Shown piece by piece: positions 1 through 11,700 of a DNA stretch of 64,000 nt. Below the pieces are notes generated by a model. It saw nothing but the letters and a program-made list of their open reading frames with translations, did no database searches and had not been told where the DNA came from. Numbering within the stretch: position 1 is the stretch's first letter; each line of letters opens with the position of its first letter. A program made the translations under genes and the position numbers. Origin of the DNA: Tetradesmus obliquus (taxonomy: Eukaryota > Chlorophyta > Chlorophyceae > Sphaeropleales > Scenedesmaceae); NCBI GenBank assembly GCA_030272155.1, contig CP126202.1, positions 3,803,501 through 3,867,500 of the forward strand, given 5' to 3'.

Positions 1-119
1 GACCATGCCGCGCGCTGCCGCATTGTATGCTGCTTGCACTCGACCCAGCGACACTCCATACATCGGACGGTGCACGCACGAGACTGCTGCCCTGTTCTGC
101 TGCACGCTGCATGTGCCAG

Positions 120-432
120 GCGACGCATCTGGCGGACTGCCGCTGCTGCTGGAGCGCCTCGCGTTTGGCTGGGTGCGGCAGCGCCTGGGGGGCAGGGTGC
201 GCTACATGACCACAGGTGGGGGGCAGGGGACAGGCACCGCCTGCTGAATCATCCACAAATGCACCCACCCTGTACACTGGTGTACTCACAGGACTGCTGC
301 TGCTCAGTCCAACAATGCCTTGCCGTATCTTATTGACTTGCACGCAGCGCAGCAAGCAGCATGAGCATGCGCTGTCCTCGTCCTCCCCTGCAGGCTCGGC
401 AGCCGCCAGCTACGACAAGTACTCACCAACTC

Positions 433-473
<41 letters not shown>

Positions 474-937
474 GCCACTGCTGCTGCTGCTGTGCTGCTG
501 CTGCTGTGCCGCTGCCCCATTGCAGGCCCGGCAGCTGCCAATAACTCACCTGCTGCCTGCTGCTGCTGTGCCACTGCTGCAGGCGCCAGCCCCATCAGCG
601 CCGCCGTGCTGACCTTCCTGCGCGTGTGCATCACGCCTGCCGCTGTGGAGGGCTACGGCATGACTGAGGCGGGCTGCACCATCAGCATTGGCAGGCCTGG
701 TGACACCAGCTGCGGCCATGTGGGGCTGCCCCTGCCCTGCTGCGAGGTGGCACTGGCTGAGCTGCCTGCCTTGGGCTACAGCACAGCAGACAGGCCACAC
801 CCCAGGTGAGTGAGGCAGAGCCTCCGTGCCTGCTATGAATCAGATTGCTGCTGCTGCTGCTGCTGCTGCTGCCACAGTACAGCAGATAGGCCATGCGCCA
901 GGTGAGGCAGCAAGCCTTTGTGCCTGCTATCAACCAA

Positions 938-988
<51 letters not shown>

Positions 989-2938
989 ACAGCACAGCAG
1001 ACATGCCACACTGTAGGTGGGGCAGAGCCAGGCAGTCGCACTGGCCTGCACTGCACACTGCATGTCTCTGTGTTGGGCCCTGAGCAGGAACAGGCAGCCG
1101 TGTGCGTCTGTGTGCTTGCCTGCCTGCTGTGAACCAGCTGCTGTGCCTCACTGCTGCCGCTGCTGCTGGCCGTGCTGCTGCTGTAGGGGCGAGGTGTGTG
1201 TGCGGGGCCCCAGTGTGTTCCGGGGCTACCACAGGGCCCTGCAGGCCACAGCGCAGGCGCTGGACAGCCAGGGCTGGCTGCACACTGGCGATGTGGGCGA
1301 GTGGCTGCCTGGGGGGCGGCTGCGGCTGATAGATAGGTGCGCTCAGGCTTCTCTGCAGCTGCCATACTGCGTTGCGTTCTATGTCGCTTGTATGTTGTTT
1401 ATGATGCTTGTTTGATAGACTTGTGGCCGGTGTGACAGTTTGCAGGGCTGCTGCGTGTTACTGCATGGAGTGAGCGTGTTGTCGATGCCTGGGATGACGA
1501 TGATAGACCTGTGGCAGGCTGTGGCAGTGTGCAGGCAGCTGTGTTTCACTGCTCAGCCAGCGTGCTGTTGATGCCTGGGATGGCTCAGCACGCCTGCTGC
1601 ACCCTGCTCAACCTCATCCCGCCTCCATACCCTAGTTTCATTCAGGACACTGTACACATGTGCCTGCTCTTCAACTGACTGTACCTGCTGAACCCTCTCC
1701 CCACATGATGATAGACGGCTGCTGCATCTCGTATGCATGGTCACTCCATGCCCTGCCATGCCTTGTTTGCCTCGTTCTTGTGCTGCCTGCCCTCCTGCTG
1801 TGCTGCAGGGAGAAGAGCCTGTCAGGGAACAGTAGCGGCTCTGCAACTGATCACACTTGCCAAAGCTGTTCTCCTCCTGTCCCTGCTTCAGGTACTCCCC
1901 TCTTGTTGAACCTGCGCTTCCTCTGCCATGCCTTGCCTGTGTTTGACGTTGTGCTGCCGGGCCTGCCGCAGGAAGAAGAGCCTGTCAGGGGTTGACCTTG
2001 TCCCTCCTCTGCCCTGCCTTACTTTGTGCTGCCGGGCCTGCTGCAGGAAGAAGAGCCTGTTCAAGCTGGCGCAGGGCGAGTACGTGGCACCAGAGCGGCT
2101 GGAGGCGGTGTACGCCAGGTGGGGCGCGACAGGACAACCCTCGTGTATGCATCATCATGTTAACCATCAAACCATGGCAACAACGCCATCGGCCCCGCGC
2201 CCCACTGGAGCGGCACCCCTCGTGTGTTGTGTTGACACTGTTTCTGACAGAACATACACTGGCAGCACTCCATGTACTGGCACAAGTTGCTTGCTACACA
2301 GTTGGCGCTTGCGGCAGCAACCCCCAGAGCTACGGCATACTGCACATCAGCTCATGCGAGGGAAGAGCAACGGATGCAGTGCCGGCGTGCTCTGCATGTG
2401 CAAGCGTGTGTGACATGTTCTCCAGATGACATGCCATTGTGGGAAAAACACTGCAGCACCACAGCCAAGGACATGCTGCAGCTGACGCCTATGTTACTGG
2501 CTCCTGCTGCTTGTGCTGCGCTGCTGCCGCTGTACCCCGCTGCTTTGCAGGAGCCCGCTTGTCCTGCAAGTCTTTGTGACTGGCGACAGCCTGCAGCAGC
2601 AGCCAGTGGCAGTAGTGGTGCCAGACCCTGAGGCCCTGCAGCGCTGGGCGGCACAGCACAGCACACAGCACAAGCTGCAGGGCATGCTTGACTTGTGTGC
2701 TGAGCCGGCTGCAGTGCAGGCAGTGCACGGCAGTCTGCTGCAGCAGGCGGCTGAGACAGGTCTGCAAGGGTATGAGGCTGTTGCTGGAGTGGTGCTGGTG
2801 CCACAGCCATTCAGTGTAGAGAATGGCTTGCTGACGCCAACACAGAAGCTGCGGCGGCAGGTAGCGCGTCAGCGGTTTGCTGATGCTGTACAGGCCGTCT
2901 ACCGCTCCTTGCCTGGCAGCCGGCGCAGTGAGGCATGA
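120..2938 (+). CDS. LACS: Long-chain acyl-CoA synthetase, 3' part (5' end outside window)
   Basis: Activates free fatty acids to acyl-CoA with ATP; membrane-associated in this family. Five exons join in phase: 120-215, 583-805, 1187-1336, 2047-2118, 2551-2938 (about 309 C-terminal residues; the family is usually 650-700). Motifs seen in order: LGGRVRYMTTG, then GASPIS and VEGYGMTEAG (adenylate-forming core), GEVCVRGPSVFRGY, GWLHTGDVGEW, RLIDRKKSLFKLAQGEYV (hinge and fatty-acid motif), VFVTGDS, and ENGLLTPTQKLRR near the C-terminus. The last two are typical of eukaryotic LACS. All introns are GT-AG. The intron before exon 4 holds two decoy copies of that exon's start. Start of the 120-215 exon is inferred from a CAG; it could extend upstream. 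A TGTAA lies 134 bp after the stop. Family assignment is secure; isoform and location (ER, peroxisome or plastid) cannot be told. Confidence 0.9.
1801..2060 (+). repeat. Three copies of the LACS exon-4 splice acceptor and exon start
   Basis: Copies of a pyrimidine-rich tail ending in CAG, followed by G(G/A)AGAAGAGCCTGT, occur with exon-like first bases at 1809, 1972 and 2047. Only the third continues into the conserved LACS reading frame (KKSLFKLAQGEY). The first two diverge after about 20 exon bases and would shift or stop the frame. Seen directly; interpretation as partial tandem duplications is inference. Confidence 0.8.
2138..2225 (-). mobile_element. SINE-like short element copy, reverse orientation
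   Basis: Contains the family 3' core read on the minus strand (ATGG, TTGATGG, TTAACATGATGATG) and an upstream part with CCGATGGCGTTG and a GCGGGGCC stretch shared with the 7309-7406 copy. It lies in the last LACS intron. A 9-bp CCCTCGTGT flanks both sides (2138-2146, 2217-2225), but similar bases also occur inside the 7309 copy, so this target duplication is uncertain. Confidence 0.6.
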
Positions 2939-3316
2939 CGGTGTTGCAATGGCATGACAGTTGGGTCTCAGCAGGACTTTTTTTGGCTCAGGGCTTGTGG
3001 GCCTGTCAAGCTGATACATTGCAGCTGCAAGATATGCTATGTGATAGCCTTGTACCATTACATGTATGGTCTGTAAAGGTTCAACCATCGGCCAGCAGAC
3101 ATTGACCTGTGACTGAACTGCCAGTGTGTGAAGCTTTGTCTGGCACTATTTCTGTGCTTGCAGAACGTACTAGCCTCAAGTAACTCCAATTTTCAGTACT
3201 TGAGCTATCAATGTAATGTTCAGTGACTCAATGTTGCTCTTGAACCGACCAATTGAGTTGCAACACGCACAGCATGCACAGCCTGTGCCGGGCGCATCAC
3301 TGTAGACGCCAGCGAT
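2939..3316. other. LACS 3' UTR and intergenic spacer
   Basis: No coding signal. It should contain the LACS 3' UTR, with TGTAA at 3072-3076, and the upstream region of the next plus-strand gene. T-rich compared with the coding DNA around it. Confidence 0.6.
3072..3076 (+). terminator. Probable poly(A) signal TGTAA of LACS
   Basis: TGTAA is the usual chlorophyte polyadenylation signal. It lies 134 bp after the LACS stop codon. Position and motif are seen; use is inferred. Confidence 0.45.
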
Positions 3317-3548
3317 ATGAGCAAGACACCAACTAATATGTTTTCAGCGTTGTCGGGCACCGAGGAGAGGGACCATAAAAAGCTAGCAAAGAAGTCTGGC
3401 GGGGCTGGCAAGCAACAGAAACAACAGCAAAAACAGCACAGGCGAGCATCTATGGGGTGTGCTGCTGATGATGAAAGCACAATGGCGTCTCGTTCGTTAG
3501 TTTAGCGTTGCGACTGGCCACCTGTGTTGGCTGACAGTGAGGACAAAC

Positions 3549-3594
<46 letters not shown>

Positions 3595-5856
3595 CAGGAG
3601 CAGCAGGGCAGCGACCATTGCCAATCAAACCACCTGGGTTGATGCACTCTCATACACATCACTCCAAGACTAGCTCTCACTCGTTGCACAACAGTCCTAG
3701 CATGGCGCTGCGCACAGCTGCAATCAACCGCTTGACGCTGCATGCCTGCACTGCACCTCCACGTACACACTGCCATGGACAGCAGCGGCAACAGACAGGC
3801 GCAGCCTCCCAAGCAAGCCAGCAGCCGCCAGCCACACACCGTGCAAGCGCCATGCAGCGCACCGCACAGCAGCAGTGAGCCAGACAGTCCTCGCTGGTTG
3901 CAGGATATAATAGCTCAAATAGCAGCAGAGGAGCAAGCAGCACCTGCTGCTGAACAAGCTTCAGTCGACCCATGGGGTGCTGCAGCAGCTGCCTGTGCAG
4001 CATCTCCCAGCCAGGCATGGGCGGCCCCACGCAGCAGCAGCTGGCCTGCTGACAGCGGCAGCGATGATGAGTTCATCTTCCCTGCAGAGCAGCAGCAGCA
4101 GCAGCAGCAGTGGTGGCATGACTCAGGTCCAAGCAGAAGCAGGGGTGGCAGCACAACAGCAACAGGATGCAGCTCACCTCAGGAGCAGCAGCAGCAGGAT
4201 GAGGAGTGGCAGCAGTGGCCAGGCCCAGCGCCACTCTCGGCGGCCAGCAGCAGAGACGAGTCAGCTGCAGCCTGGCGCAGCTTTGCAATGGCGTTTGCAG
4301 CCAGCGCCAGTGCTGCCGGGGACCACGCAGCAGCTGAAGATGCAACAGACTTTGCCCTTGCAGCGTACGGCGATGGTGCGGCATCGGAGCAGTGTGGGCT
4401 GCAGGCTGCTGCTGGCGTCCTGTGGGCTGACCCTGCCACTGCCGGCATCATGGAGGCAGCTGCGCTGGAGGCAGAGGCAGCAGGCCTGTCCCCTATGGAG
4501 GTGCTGATGGCGCAGCAGAAAGCCCTGCTGCAAGAGGCGCAAGCAGCAGGCAGCAGCCGCTCATGGGCAGCAGCCGCAGCGACAGCAGCAGCAAGGCCAT
4601 CGTCACCGCCGACACGGCAGCGAGTACAAGTGCAGTCCACGCCGCCGCGCAGCCCAGCTGCCGCAACAGCGGCCAGGGCAAACCCGCGTGACACATTCCC
4701 TGCGCTGCCCAGCAGTGTGCACTCGCCCGCTTCCGCACAGCAAGGCAAGTCGCCGCACTCAGTACCGCGCGGCTGGAAAAGCGGCCGCAATGCACCCAAG
4801 GCACAAGGCGTGCGCGTGCTCAACAGCGGCGCCAGCAGCAGCAGCAGCAGCGGCATGCGCCCTAGCCAGCAGGACCTGCACTATGGCCTGATGCTGGACG
4901 GGCTCAAGCTGAAGGATGAGTGCCCCTTTGAGGCTGCAGGCGCAGCCGGGGGCGCGCAGCTGTTTGGCGCTGATGCAGCAACTGCAGCAGCCACGCGGCA
5001 GCTGCTGGCAGAGCAGGCTGCTGCAGCAGGCAGCAGGCCGCGCGCTGCAGGCGCTGACAGCTGCAGCCAGGAGGCCGTCCGTAGGATGATGGATAGGGCA
5101 GGCGGGAGCAAGGAGGATGCTCAGGGTGACAGTCAGGGCTTCAACTCATTGCTGTTTGCAACAGGCAATAAGGTGAGGCCGCTGCTAGAGCATGGACAGA
5201 TTGATGGGCACAACCTCAAGGCTCGGCCTTCTCTGCCACAGCTCTGTCAGCCGCTGCAGCGGCTTCTACCTACATCACAATATGCTCAGCGTTGCTGCAA
5301 GCAAGCTGCTCAGGTGCCAGCTTGATGTGTGCTAGAGCCCTGCTGATGTAGGTTGCACGGCAAAAGGCTTCTTCTGTGGTTCGCGTACATGTAATCTATT
5401 GCGCTGCATGCGGCTTCAGGCCAGCCCAGCAGCTCCGCAGGGCCTGCATGCCCCCTAAGCCCACAAATCCCTGTAGCTATGGCTCCTGCACTCCACGTGC
5501 TGCTGCCTGCTGCCCCTGCTCAGGTGGTGGGGCGTGAATGGTCACAGTTCTTCAGCTATGCCAAGACTACACGGTGGGTGCCCGTGACGGGGCGAGATGG
5601 CGGCGGCGGCACGCATTACAAGCTGCGCCGCACACTGCCCTACAGCGGCACGGTGCAGACCTGCATGGTGGCCAGCTCATCGAGTGACTCCACGCGAGGC
5701 ATCAAGAATGCAGCTGCGGCGCTGCGGCGCTATGACAGGGAGTACAATGCCGAGCTGGCTCTGCTGGAGGCAGCAGCAGCAGCACAAGCTGAAGAGAATG
5801 CAGCCATCGATGGCAGCAGCGGCAGCAAAGCTGTGGGCGGCCGCAGGTGCGCGTGA
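3317..5856 (+). CDS. Gln/Ala/Ser-rich orphan protein with a conserved-looking C-terminus
   Basis: Function not recognised. Best-supported model: exon 3775-5172 (ATG at 3775) joined in phase 0 to exon 5524-5856, 576 aa. The long exon is low-complexity (poly-Q, poly-A, poly-S) with islands that look constrained: SPRWLQDIIAQIAAEEQ, SDDEFIFPAEQ and RPSQQDLHYGLMLDGLKLKD. The junction ATGNK|VVGREW leads into a compact C-terminus with SQFFSYAKTTRWVPVTGRDG, THYKLRRTLPYSG and STRGIKNAAAALRRYDREY, a basic helix-like end. A short upstream frame at 3317-3505 (MSKTPTNMFSALSGTEE, then Lys-rich) looks protein-like and may be the true first exon, but I could not define its donor. A (CAG)n tract at 3549-3590 lies between. 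Could be an RNA- or DNA-binding protein; this is a guess from charge only. Confidence 0.55.
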
Positions 5857-6391
5857 CAGCAGTGCGTGTCATGAGATGATCATTAATTAGAGCTTTTGGG
5901 ATGCGTGCGCTGCTGCTGGTGTGGCGATGCAAGGCAGCTGTCTTGCTGGTGACGGCAGTGTTGTAGGCCTCCAGCAGTCAGGTTTGCTTGGTTGCTGTGT
6001 ATGGCCAGCCAGTGGGGTGTCGCTCCCCCTGGTAAAAAAGATGCAAGGCAGCTGCAGCACACTTGCTTTACCTTGGGGCAGCTGTGCCCTGTGCAGCAAG
6101 CTGTCTCTTGGCTGGCAGCATTTAGCTGAGCTGCTGGTGCGCTTGTTGCTGCTGCTGCTGCTTCAGGTGACTTTGCCCAGGCTAACACACCCAGCCTTTG
6201 CAGCAGCAGCTGTGCTGTCGCTGCAGCTAGCTGAGGGAGCATCTCCACAGGGGAGGTTGCATGGGCACACACAGCTCTGCGGAATGGTGTGCGAGGTAGG
6301 TGGTCAGTACCTGCAGCAGCTGCTGCACCATGTTGTGCAGATGGTGCTCTTGGGTGGTAACACATTGCACGCAGCACCTGGCAGCGTCACT

Positions 6392-6409
6392 CATCATCAT
6401 GTCACCCAT
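6392..6409 (-). mobile_element. 18-bp SINE-like tail fragment with 17-bp target site duplication
   Basis: The insert consists only of the family's terminal core (minus strand ATGGGTGACATGATGATG). It is bounded by a perfect direct repeat CACCTGGCAGCGTCACT at 6375-6391 and 6410-6426. The repeat length fits LINE-type target-primed insertion. Confidence 0.7.
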
Positions 6410-7023
6410 CACCTGGCAGCGTCACTGTTGAAGCAATGCGTATGTCAGCTGAAATTCAACAAGAGATGGGGAACTACGCACAGCAGCCTGACTTACCAGT
6501 GGCTGGCTGCATGTCACAGCAGTTAACAGGGCAGCTGGGTGTTCTTGGGAAGTCTACTGTCCCGATGCGTAAAGCAGTCGGCGCGTTGGCATGCCTGCTC
6601 ACCAAGGTGTTTGTACACATTAGCGCAAGCCTCCCGTGTTTCATGCAGTGCACCATGTAATCACCACGCCAACAACCCAGGTGCTTTCATGATATGCATG
6701 CAATGTGTTGTGCCTTGCTGGTTGTTCCGAACAGCAATTGGCTGTCATTCTTTTGTCGCCAGTGGCCTGGTGCCATGCGCAGGTGCATAACTGCACCCTG
6801 CATGTGGCGACAGCACCCTCTGCACCAAGCCGGAGTTACAATCTCTGCACCAAGTTGGCCCGGGCTCTGCAAGCAGCCTCCTTGAGGGTTTAAGTTTACA
6901 AGAAGCAGGCAGCTGTGAAGACACATCAAGAGAACATAGCGACAAGTCGTGCGGAGGCTTTGCTCTTTTTCTTTGAGGGGCAGGCACGGGGTTTCTGCTA
7001 GTCACCACTCATAAGCACCTGCT

Positions 7024-7058
7024 TGATGGGTACCATGATGATGATGTTGATGATGATG
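7024..7058 (+). mobile_element. 35-bp SINE-like tail fragment with 13-bp target site duplication
   Basis: Insert reads TGATGGGTACCATGATGATG and continues as ATG-type repeats. A perfect direct repeat ATAAGCACCTGCT flanks it at 7011-7023 and 7059-7071. Confidence 0.7.
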
Positions 7059-7308
7059 ATAAGCACCTGCTCAAAAGGCAATTTCAGAATCGAGCGCATT
7101 ATAACAGCATGCGTGTACATATATCAGGGCAACCTTTGCTGCAGCAGTAACAGCTGTTACGCCAGGTTATCTTTTCAAGTCCAAGGATTACGCTGCTGCT
7201 GCTGTTACAGTCAATGCAATGTCACTAGACAGTCATCGGTATTTATGCCGACCCTATGTGTGCATGGTGGGCCTTGAAGGTAATGATAATGGTGTAGACA
7301 TGGTGGGC

Positions 7309-7406
7309 GTAATGCTTGCAAACACGAGGGTGTAGTTGCCGCTCCATTGGGGCGCGGGGCCGATGGCGTTGATGCTATGGCTTGATGAGTAACATGATGA
7401 TGATGA
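7309..7406 (+). mobile_element. SINE-like element, longest copy (about 98 bp), 16-bp target site duplication
   Basis: Flanked by a perfect TGTAGACATGGTGGGC at 7293-7308 and 7407-7422. From 5' to 3' it holds a CACGAGGGTG segment, GCCGCTCCATTGG, GCGCGGGGCCGATGGCGTTG, then the core CTATGGCTTGATGAGTAACA and (ATG)4. It has no open frame. This copy best defines the element's 5' part. Confidence 0.75.
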
Positions 7407-8147
7407 TGTAGACATGGTGGGCCATGGTGGGCCAACCAGCTGCAACCAGCTATGTTACACACATCAAAGCAAGCAGCACCCTCATGTGTCCAGCAGGGAA
7501 GCCATTACTGAAATTAAGCTGTTTATCCACCATATGGCATCGTTGCCAGGGCTTAACTGCTGATCAAAATGACCGACTAGACACCGAGCCGTGTCGATCT
7601 CAGCCCACAGCCATAAACCCAGAGCAATTGCATGCAGATGATGCTCTGCATGCATTAAAAGCAGATACTCTTAACAGATGGCGCAGGCTAGGCAGTCATA
7701 TCACGACTAACTGCATCCAAATCATGGATACGGGTTTAGGCTGTTCATCATCACGTGTCACTTTAGTCGTGGTACCACAGACGTTTGATAGAACAAAACC
7801 TGTCGTTTGTGACATTTACATTTGCATATACTAGGCTCAGTACATAGGATAATTCAGCTTCTTTTCAGCAGAGAACACAGCAGCACAGCTATGGAGTACT
7901 CTAGCACTGTGATGTGCCAGCAGGTGCGTAATTTTATGTTTTTGAAGCTTAAGTGTAGCCGATAGCCTAGCCAAGGCAAGTCATGGGCACACTGCTTCCA
8001 TGGATTCACTTCCCTCCAAAGAGTCAACCAGTTGTAGTGCGTTTATGGCAAAGCGCTGAAAAGCAGAGAAGTATTTATTATCGGCATGTCGATAAAGTAT
8101 CTATACGTCACGTGACTCAGGCTGCTGCTGCTGCTTGTTCCCAGGCC

Positions 8148-8751
8148 ATGGACTCCGGACGCCTCATGGCGACTCCGCTGAGCATGCCGTCGTCGGGCAT
8201 GACCATTTATAAGATGGTCAAGCGGGCTCCACTCATGCGGGGCGAGGTAGGCACAGGCTGGTTCCAAGGGGAGACGTAGGGTCATGAAAGCAAACAGGAC
8301 AGCATTCTTCACCTGCTGGCAGTGCTGCAGGTGCCAAAACGTTTATTCCCAGAAATTCGACAGCTTGATATCAATCAGCTTACTCAGTTCGTGCTCAGCT
8401 TCAGTGCACAGCTGCCTGCGATTGACCAGACAGCAGCGCACTGCAGGTAAAACAGCTTGGTTGTGTTTTGCCAGGCAAAGGCAGCGGTTGACTGCAGCAA
8501 CAAGGTCAATGTACAGCATGAATAACCAACGGCATACTAAGCACTTTCTTTGCTCTACATGCTGTGCTGTTGCTTACTTGCAGCGTCGCACGCACTTTGA
8601 CAGTGCAGACTACTACATGCAACGTGAAGGCAAGCTGTCGTCTGACGTGCTGCTACCGAACAACCCCTCGCCTCAGCTGGCGTCCCCTCTGCTGGAGCGG
8701 CCTACGCTCTTGGTTACCAGTCGACCAAGTCGCCTTGGCTGCAGCCGCTAG
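8148..8751 (+). CDS. Small endosulfine/ARPP-19-like protein (putative PP2A-B55 inhibitor)
   Basis: Exon 8148-8246 (33 codons, ATG preceded by a 3' splice-like CAG) and exon 8584-8751 (56 codons to TAG), both phase 0; an optional phase-0 exon 8331-8390 may lie between. The second exon opens RRTHFDSADYYMQREGK. FDSADY resembles the FDSGDY core of the endosulfine/Igo family, whose Ser is phosphorylated by Greatwall kinase so that the protein inhibits PP2A-B55 at mitosis. Total 89 or 109 aa fits the family's size. The basic stretch IYKMVKRAPLMRG before it also fits. Evidence is one short motif, so the family call is tentative, and the exon set needs transcripts. Confidence 0.5.
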
Positions 8752-11700
8752 GCCCAGTGCTGCTGCTGCTGCACGCCAGCCCATGTGACTCACCACGGAG
8801 CCCACCTGCTGCCACAGTGGTCACGACAAAACCAGACTGCACCTGGCGCACAAGAGATACCATGCAGCCTCGAGGCACCAAGGCACCAATGCTGCAACCC
8901 AAGGCATGCTTTGTCTGGTGTGGTTGACAGTGCGCCGTGCCAGTGGTGTGCATGGGGCTGTATGGTGTGGTGATGCTGGTGTGCCCTAGGTGGGCAGGCA
9001 CTCATCACTTGATAATGCTTTCTAACAGGCTGCTCATTGCAGTACTGATGGCTGGAGCCAGGGCGGCATCCTCTGCCTGAATATCCACTGATAGCACTGC
9101 AATGTGCAGCTGGCAAGTTTCGCATGGCGAATCATATGTGAATGTGTGGCTGCCAGGTTGCATTGAATAGTCGCATGCCTGTGCATGTCTGCTCGCAATA
9201 TCATGCAGGTCATTGTCCCGCATATATGCGCTGATTTGTGGGGTATCAGGGAGGTGCATTGCATGACATGGCCGCACATGGTCATCGAGTATCTTGACCA
9301 CATGGCATCTGCAGCTGCGCTTGTTTGGGGGCCGGCATGGCCATGGCACGAAGTTCAGGCGCTGCACGTTAGGGTGTCACCAGAGCACCCACTCCTATGC
9401 GGACGCGGTCTGCCGGAGCAACAACAGCTTGACGTGACAATCTGTGAACCAACATCTCTGGACACCATCAGTGCATGGCCACTACATTAGGTGGCGGTTT
9501 TGGCTGCTTAGCCCTTGCTGCAGTGCATGTCCTGGTCAGATGGCCAGGACAATCCAAAGCAGGGCATCATGTGGCAACTTTGCAGGTGGCCAGCTTGGGC
9601 GCACATTTGATATGGTGCCTGTGTTGTGCATAAGCCTTAGGGCATCTTTGAGCTGCCCACCACAGTAGGACAGGCCAGCGGTCATTTTGCTGCCTGAGAT
9701 GGCAGCCTGCATGAAGATGAGTGGGTGCCCGTGCAACTGCATGCAGTCCACACAATGCACGCAGTGCAGCACTGCAAGTGCGGCTGCACGCCCTCATGGA
9801 TGCTTGGCTTTGTAGGGTCATAGCTAGTGTATGTACTTTATTCTAGCTGTTCAGAGCAGACATGAGCTACGCGGCCACTTCTGCTTTGCTTGATGCTGGT
9901 TTGGCTTAGACTGGGGCCTGTTACAACTGGTACTTATGCTAACTTGGTGTGTTCAGTGTCTGTCACCCACATGCTGCCAGCAAACTTGCAAAATGTTGCT
10001 GTGCACCATGCTGTGCGTTCTATGGTCCCGCGGCTGTTCCTTAGGAGATGAACCGGCAGTTCCCTCTGTGTGCTGCCGCAGTTGCTTGGCACAAGCGTGC
10101 ATGCTAGGTTCTTTACCGTTTGTTGTATATGCCCACACACGAACTTGGCAGGTTGGCCAGCAGAAACAGTAGTCAGGTGGTTGTCACATGCATTCAGCAG
10201 AAGCAGTGCGTAAGGGCGGTGTATGCAGCACTACTGCATGTGGTGGTTGGCGTTGTTTGCGCTCAGAAAGCGTGTTCAGGTGTGTTGCTCTAAAAGGAAC
10301 ATAACACACATGGTGTCTTGGGTGATGTTTTTGTAGTGCAGGGCCTTTGCATACCTACCTGGCCCCCATCACCACAAGGATCACAGCCTGCGGCTGCTGC
10401 CGTGTTACTCAGATTGCACAGCAACCTGAGTTTGACAGCGTAGCGCTGAAGGTTGGGCAATGGGGAAGTGCAGAAATGCAGGGGACCATGAGCTAGCCCA
10501 GTTCGAGCACCATACTTAGTGCCAGCTGTTGGCCCTCACCTGCCATGTCGGCGTGCATGTGTGGATTGTTCCCCCACCACCTGTTGCCACGGCTGCAACG
10601 CATCAAAGAACATTGACATGTGCACAAGGAAAGCATTCAGCAAGCAGCTGCCATGTGTTGCTGTGGGTTGCCATGCTGGTTTGGTGCGTGCAACCGCCAG
10701 TAGTTGCGCCATGTTGTTGACTGCCAACCTGCGTTGTGTTGACAGTCCATGCAGCCTGGAAGCAGTGTGGTTTTTAGTGGCCTAGCAGTGCAAAACAGCA
10801 GCGCGGCACAGGCGCAGCTGCTGCACTGCCTCTAAACAACGCTCACAATCAGGTGTCAGGATGTTAGCTTTACGCCACTGTGCCATGCGCCAGGGTATCT
10901 TCCCCTTGCCTGTGCGCGCATCAGCTGAGTGGGATGGCGTGCAAACCTGCGGTGAGGCTCCATTTTGTTTCTGTTGTCCATGTTCCGTTTGCATCATGCT
11001 TCATACTGCTGCACTCAATGCTCAATCTGCAGTGCATTCGTGCTGATGTGGTATTGCAGACGCGCAGCACTGTATCATGCTGCCAACAGCAACGTGTTTG
11101 GTACTTGTGACAGTTCATCGGCTGTCATGTTGCTGGATTTGCAAAACATATGTCATGTCAGGATGCTCTGTCTGTGTGAGCAGCAGGTTGTGGTCTGTGG
11201 GAGTTGCGGAGCTGCAGGTTCGCCGATGATGCACGCTAGTGTAGGCCGTCAGCGTGCACCTCGTCTGCTGCGGGACGCTTGCTGTGGCCCCGCTTGCTAT
11301 TAGCAGCCTCTGCAAGCACCTGTGGGAAACTCAGCTGCATTTGGTTGTGTGGCACCGTCGGCATTCTGTGGTTTGCTTGAGGTTTGCTACACGGCATCAA
11401 CTGCATGATGCACTCACCAGCACTACCGCAGAAGTTTGATGAGTGGTGGGTGATTGCTTCTGGAACTACAGCTTTCTTGACCCTTTTGGTAGTGGCACTG
11501 GCCACTCTCTACATTGCAAGACGGCATTGCATTGAAGGATTGTGCGCGCCTGCCTAGGGGCGCTTGGCGGTATGTACTGCGGTGTCCGCAGGCCACTGTC
11601 AAATGCCCTAGCAGGTGCCTTTTCAGCCTCCTGTTGCGCCGCGATGTGTTGGCATTGCCTGCTGTCAGGCAGGTGCAGTGACGACACAGAGCTGGATGCA

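Larger units (their letters stand above)
5857..8147. other. Gene-poor spacer with three SINE-like insertions
   Basis: About 2.3 kb with no convincing exon. Reading frames up to 201 codons exist but have erratic composition and no family resemblance. It contains the short element copies at 6392-6409, 7024-7058 and 7309-7406. The 3' UTR of the orphan gene and the promoter of the endosulfine-like gene must lie here; I cannot place either. Confidence 0.5.
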
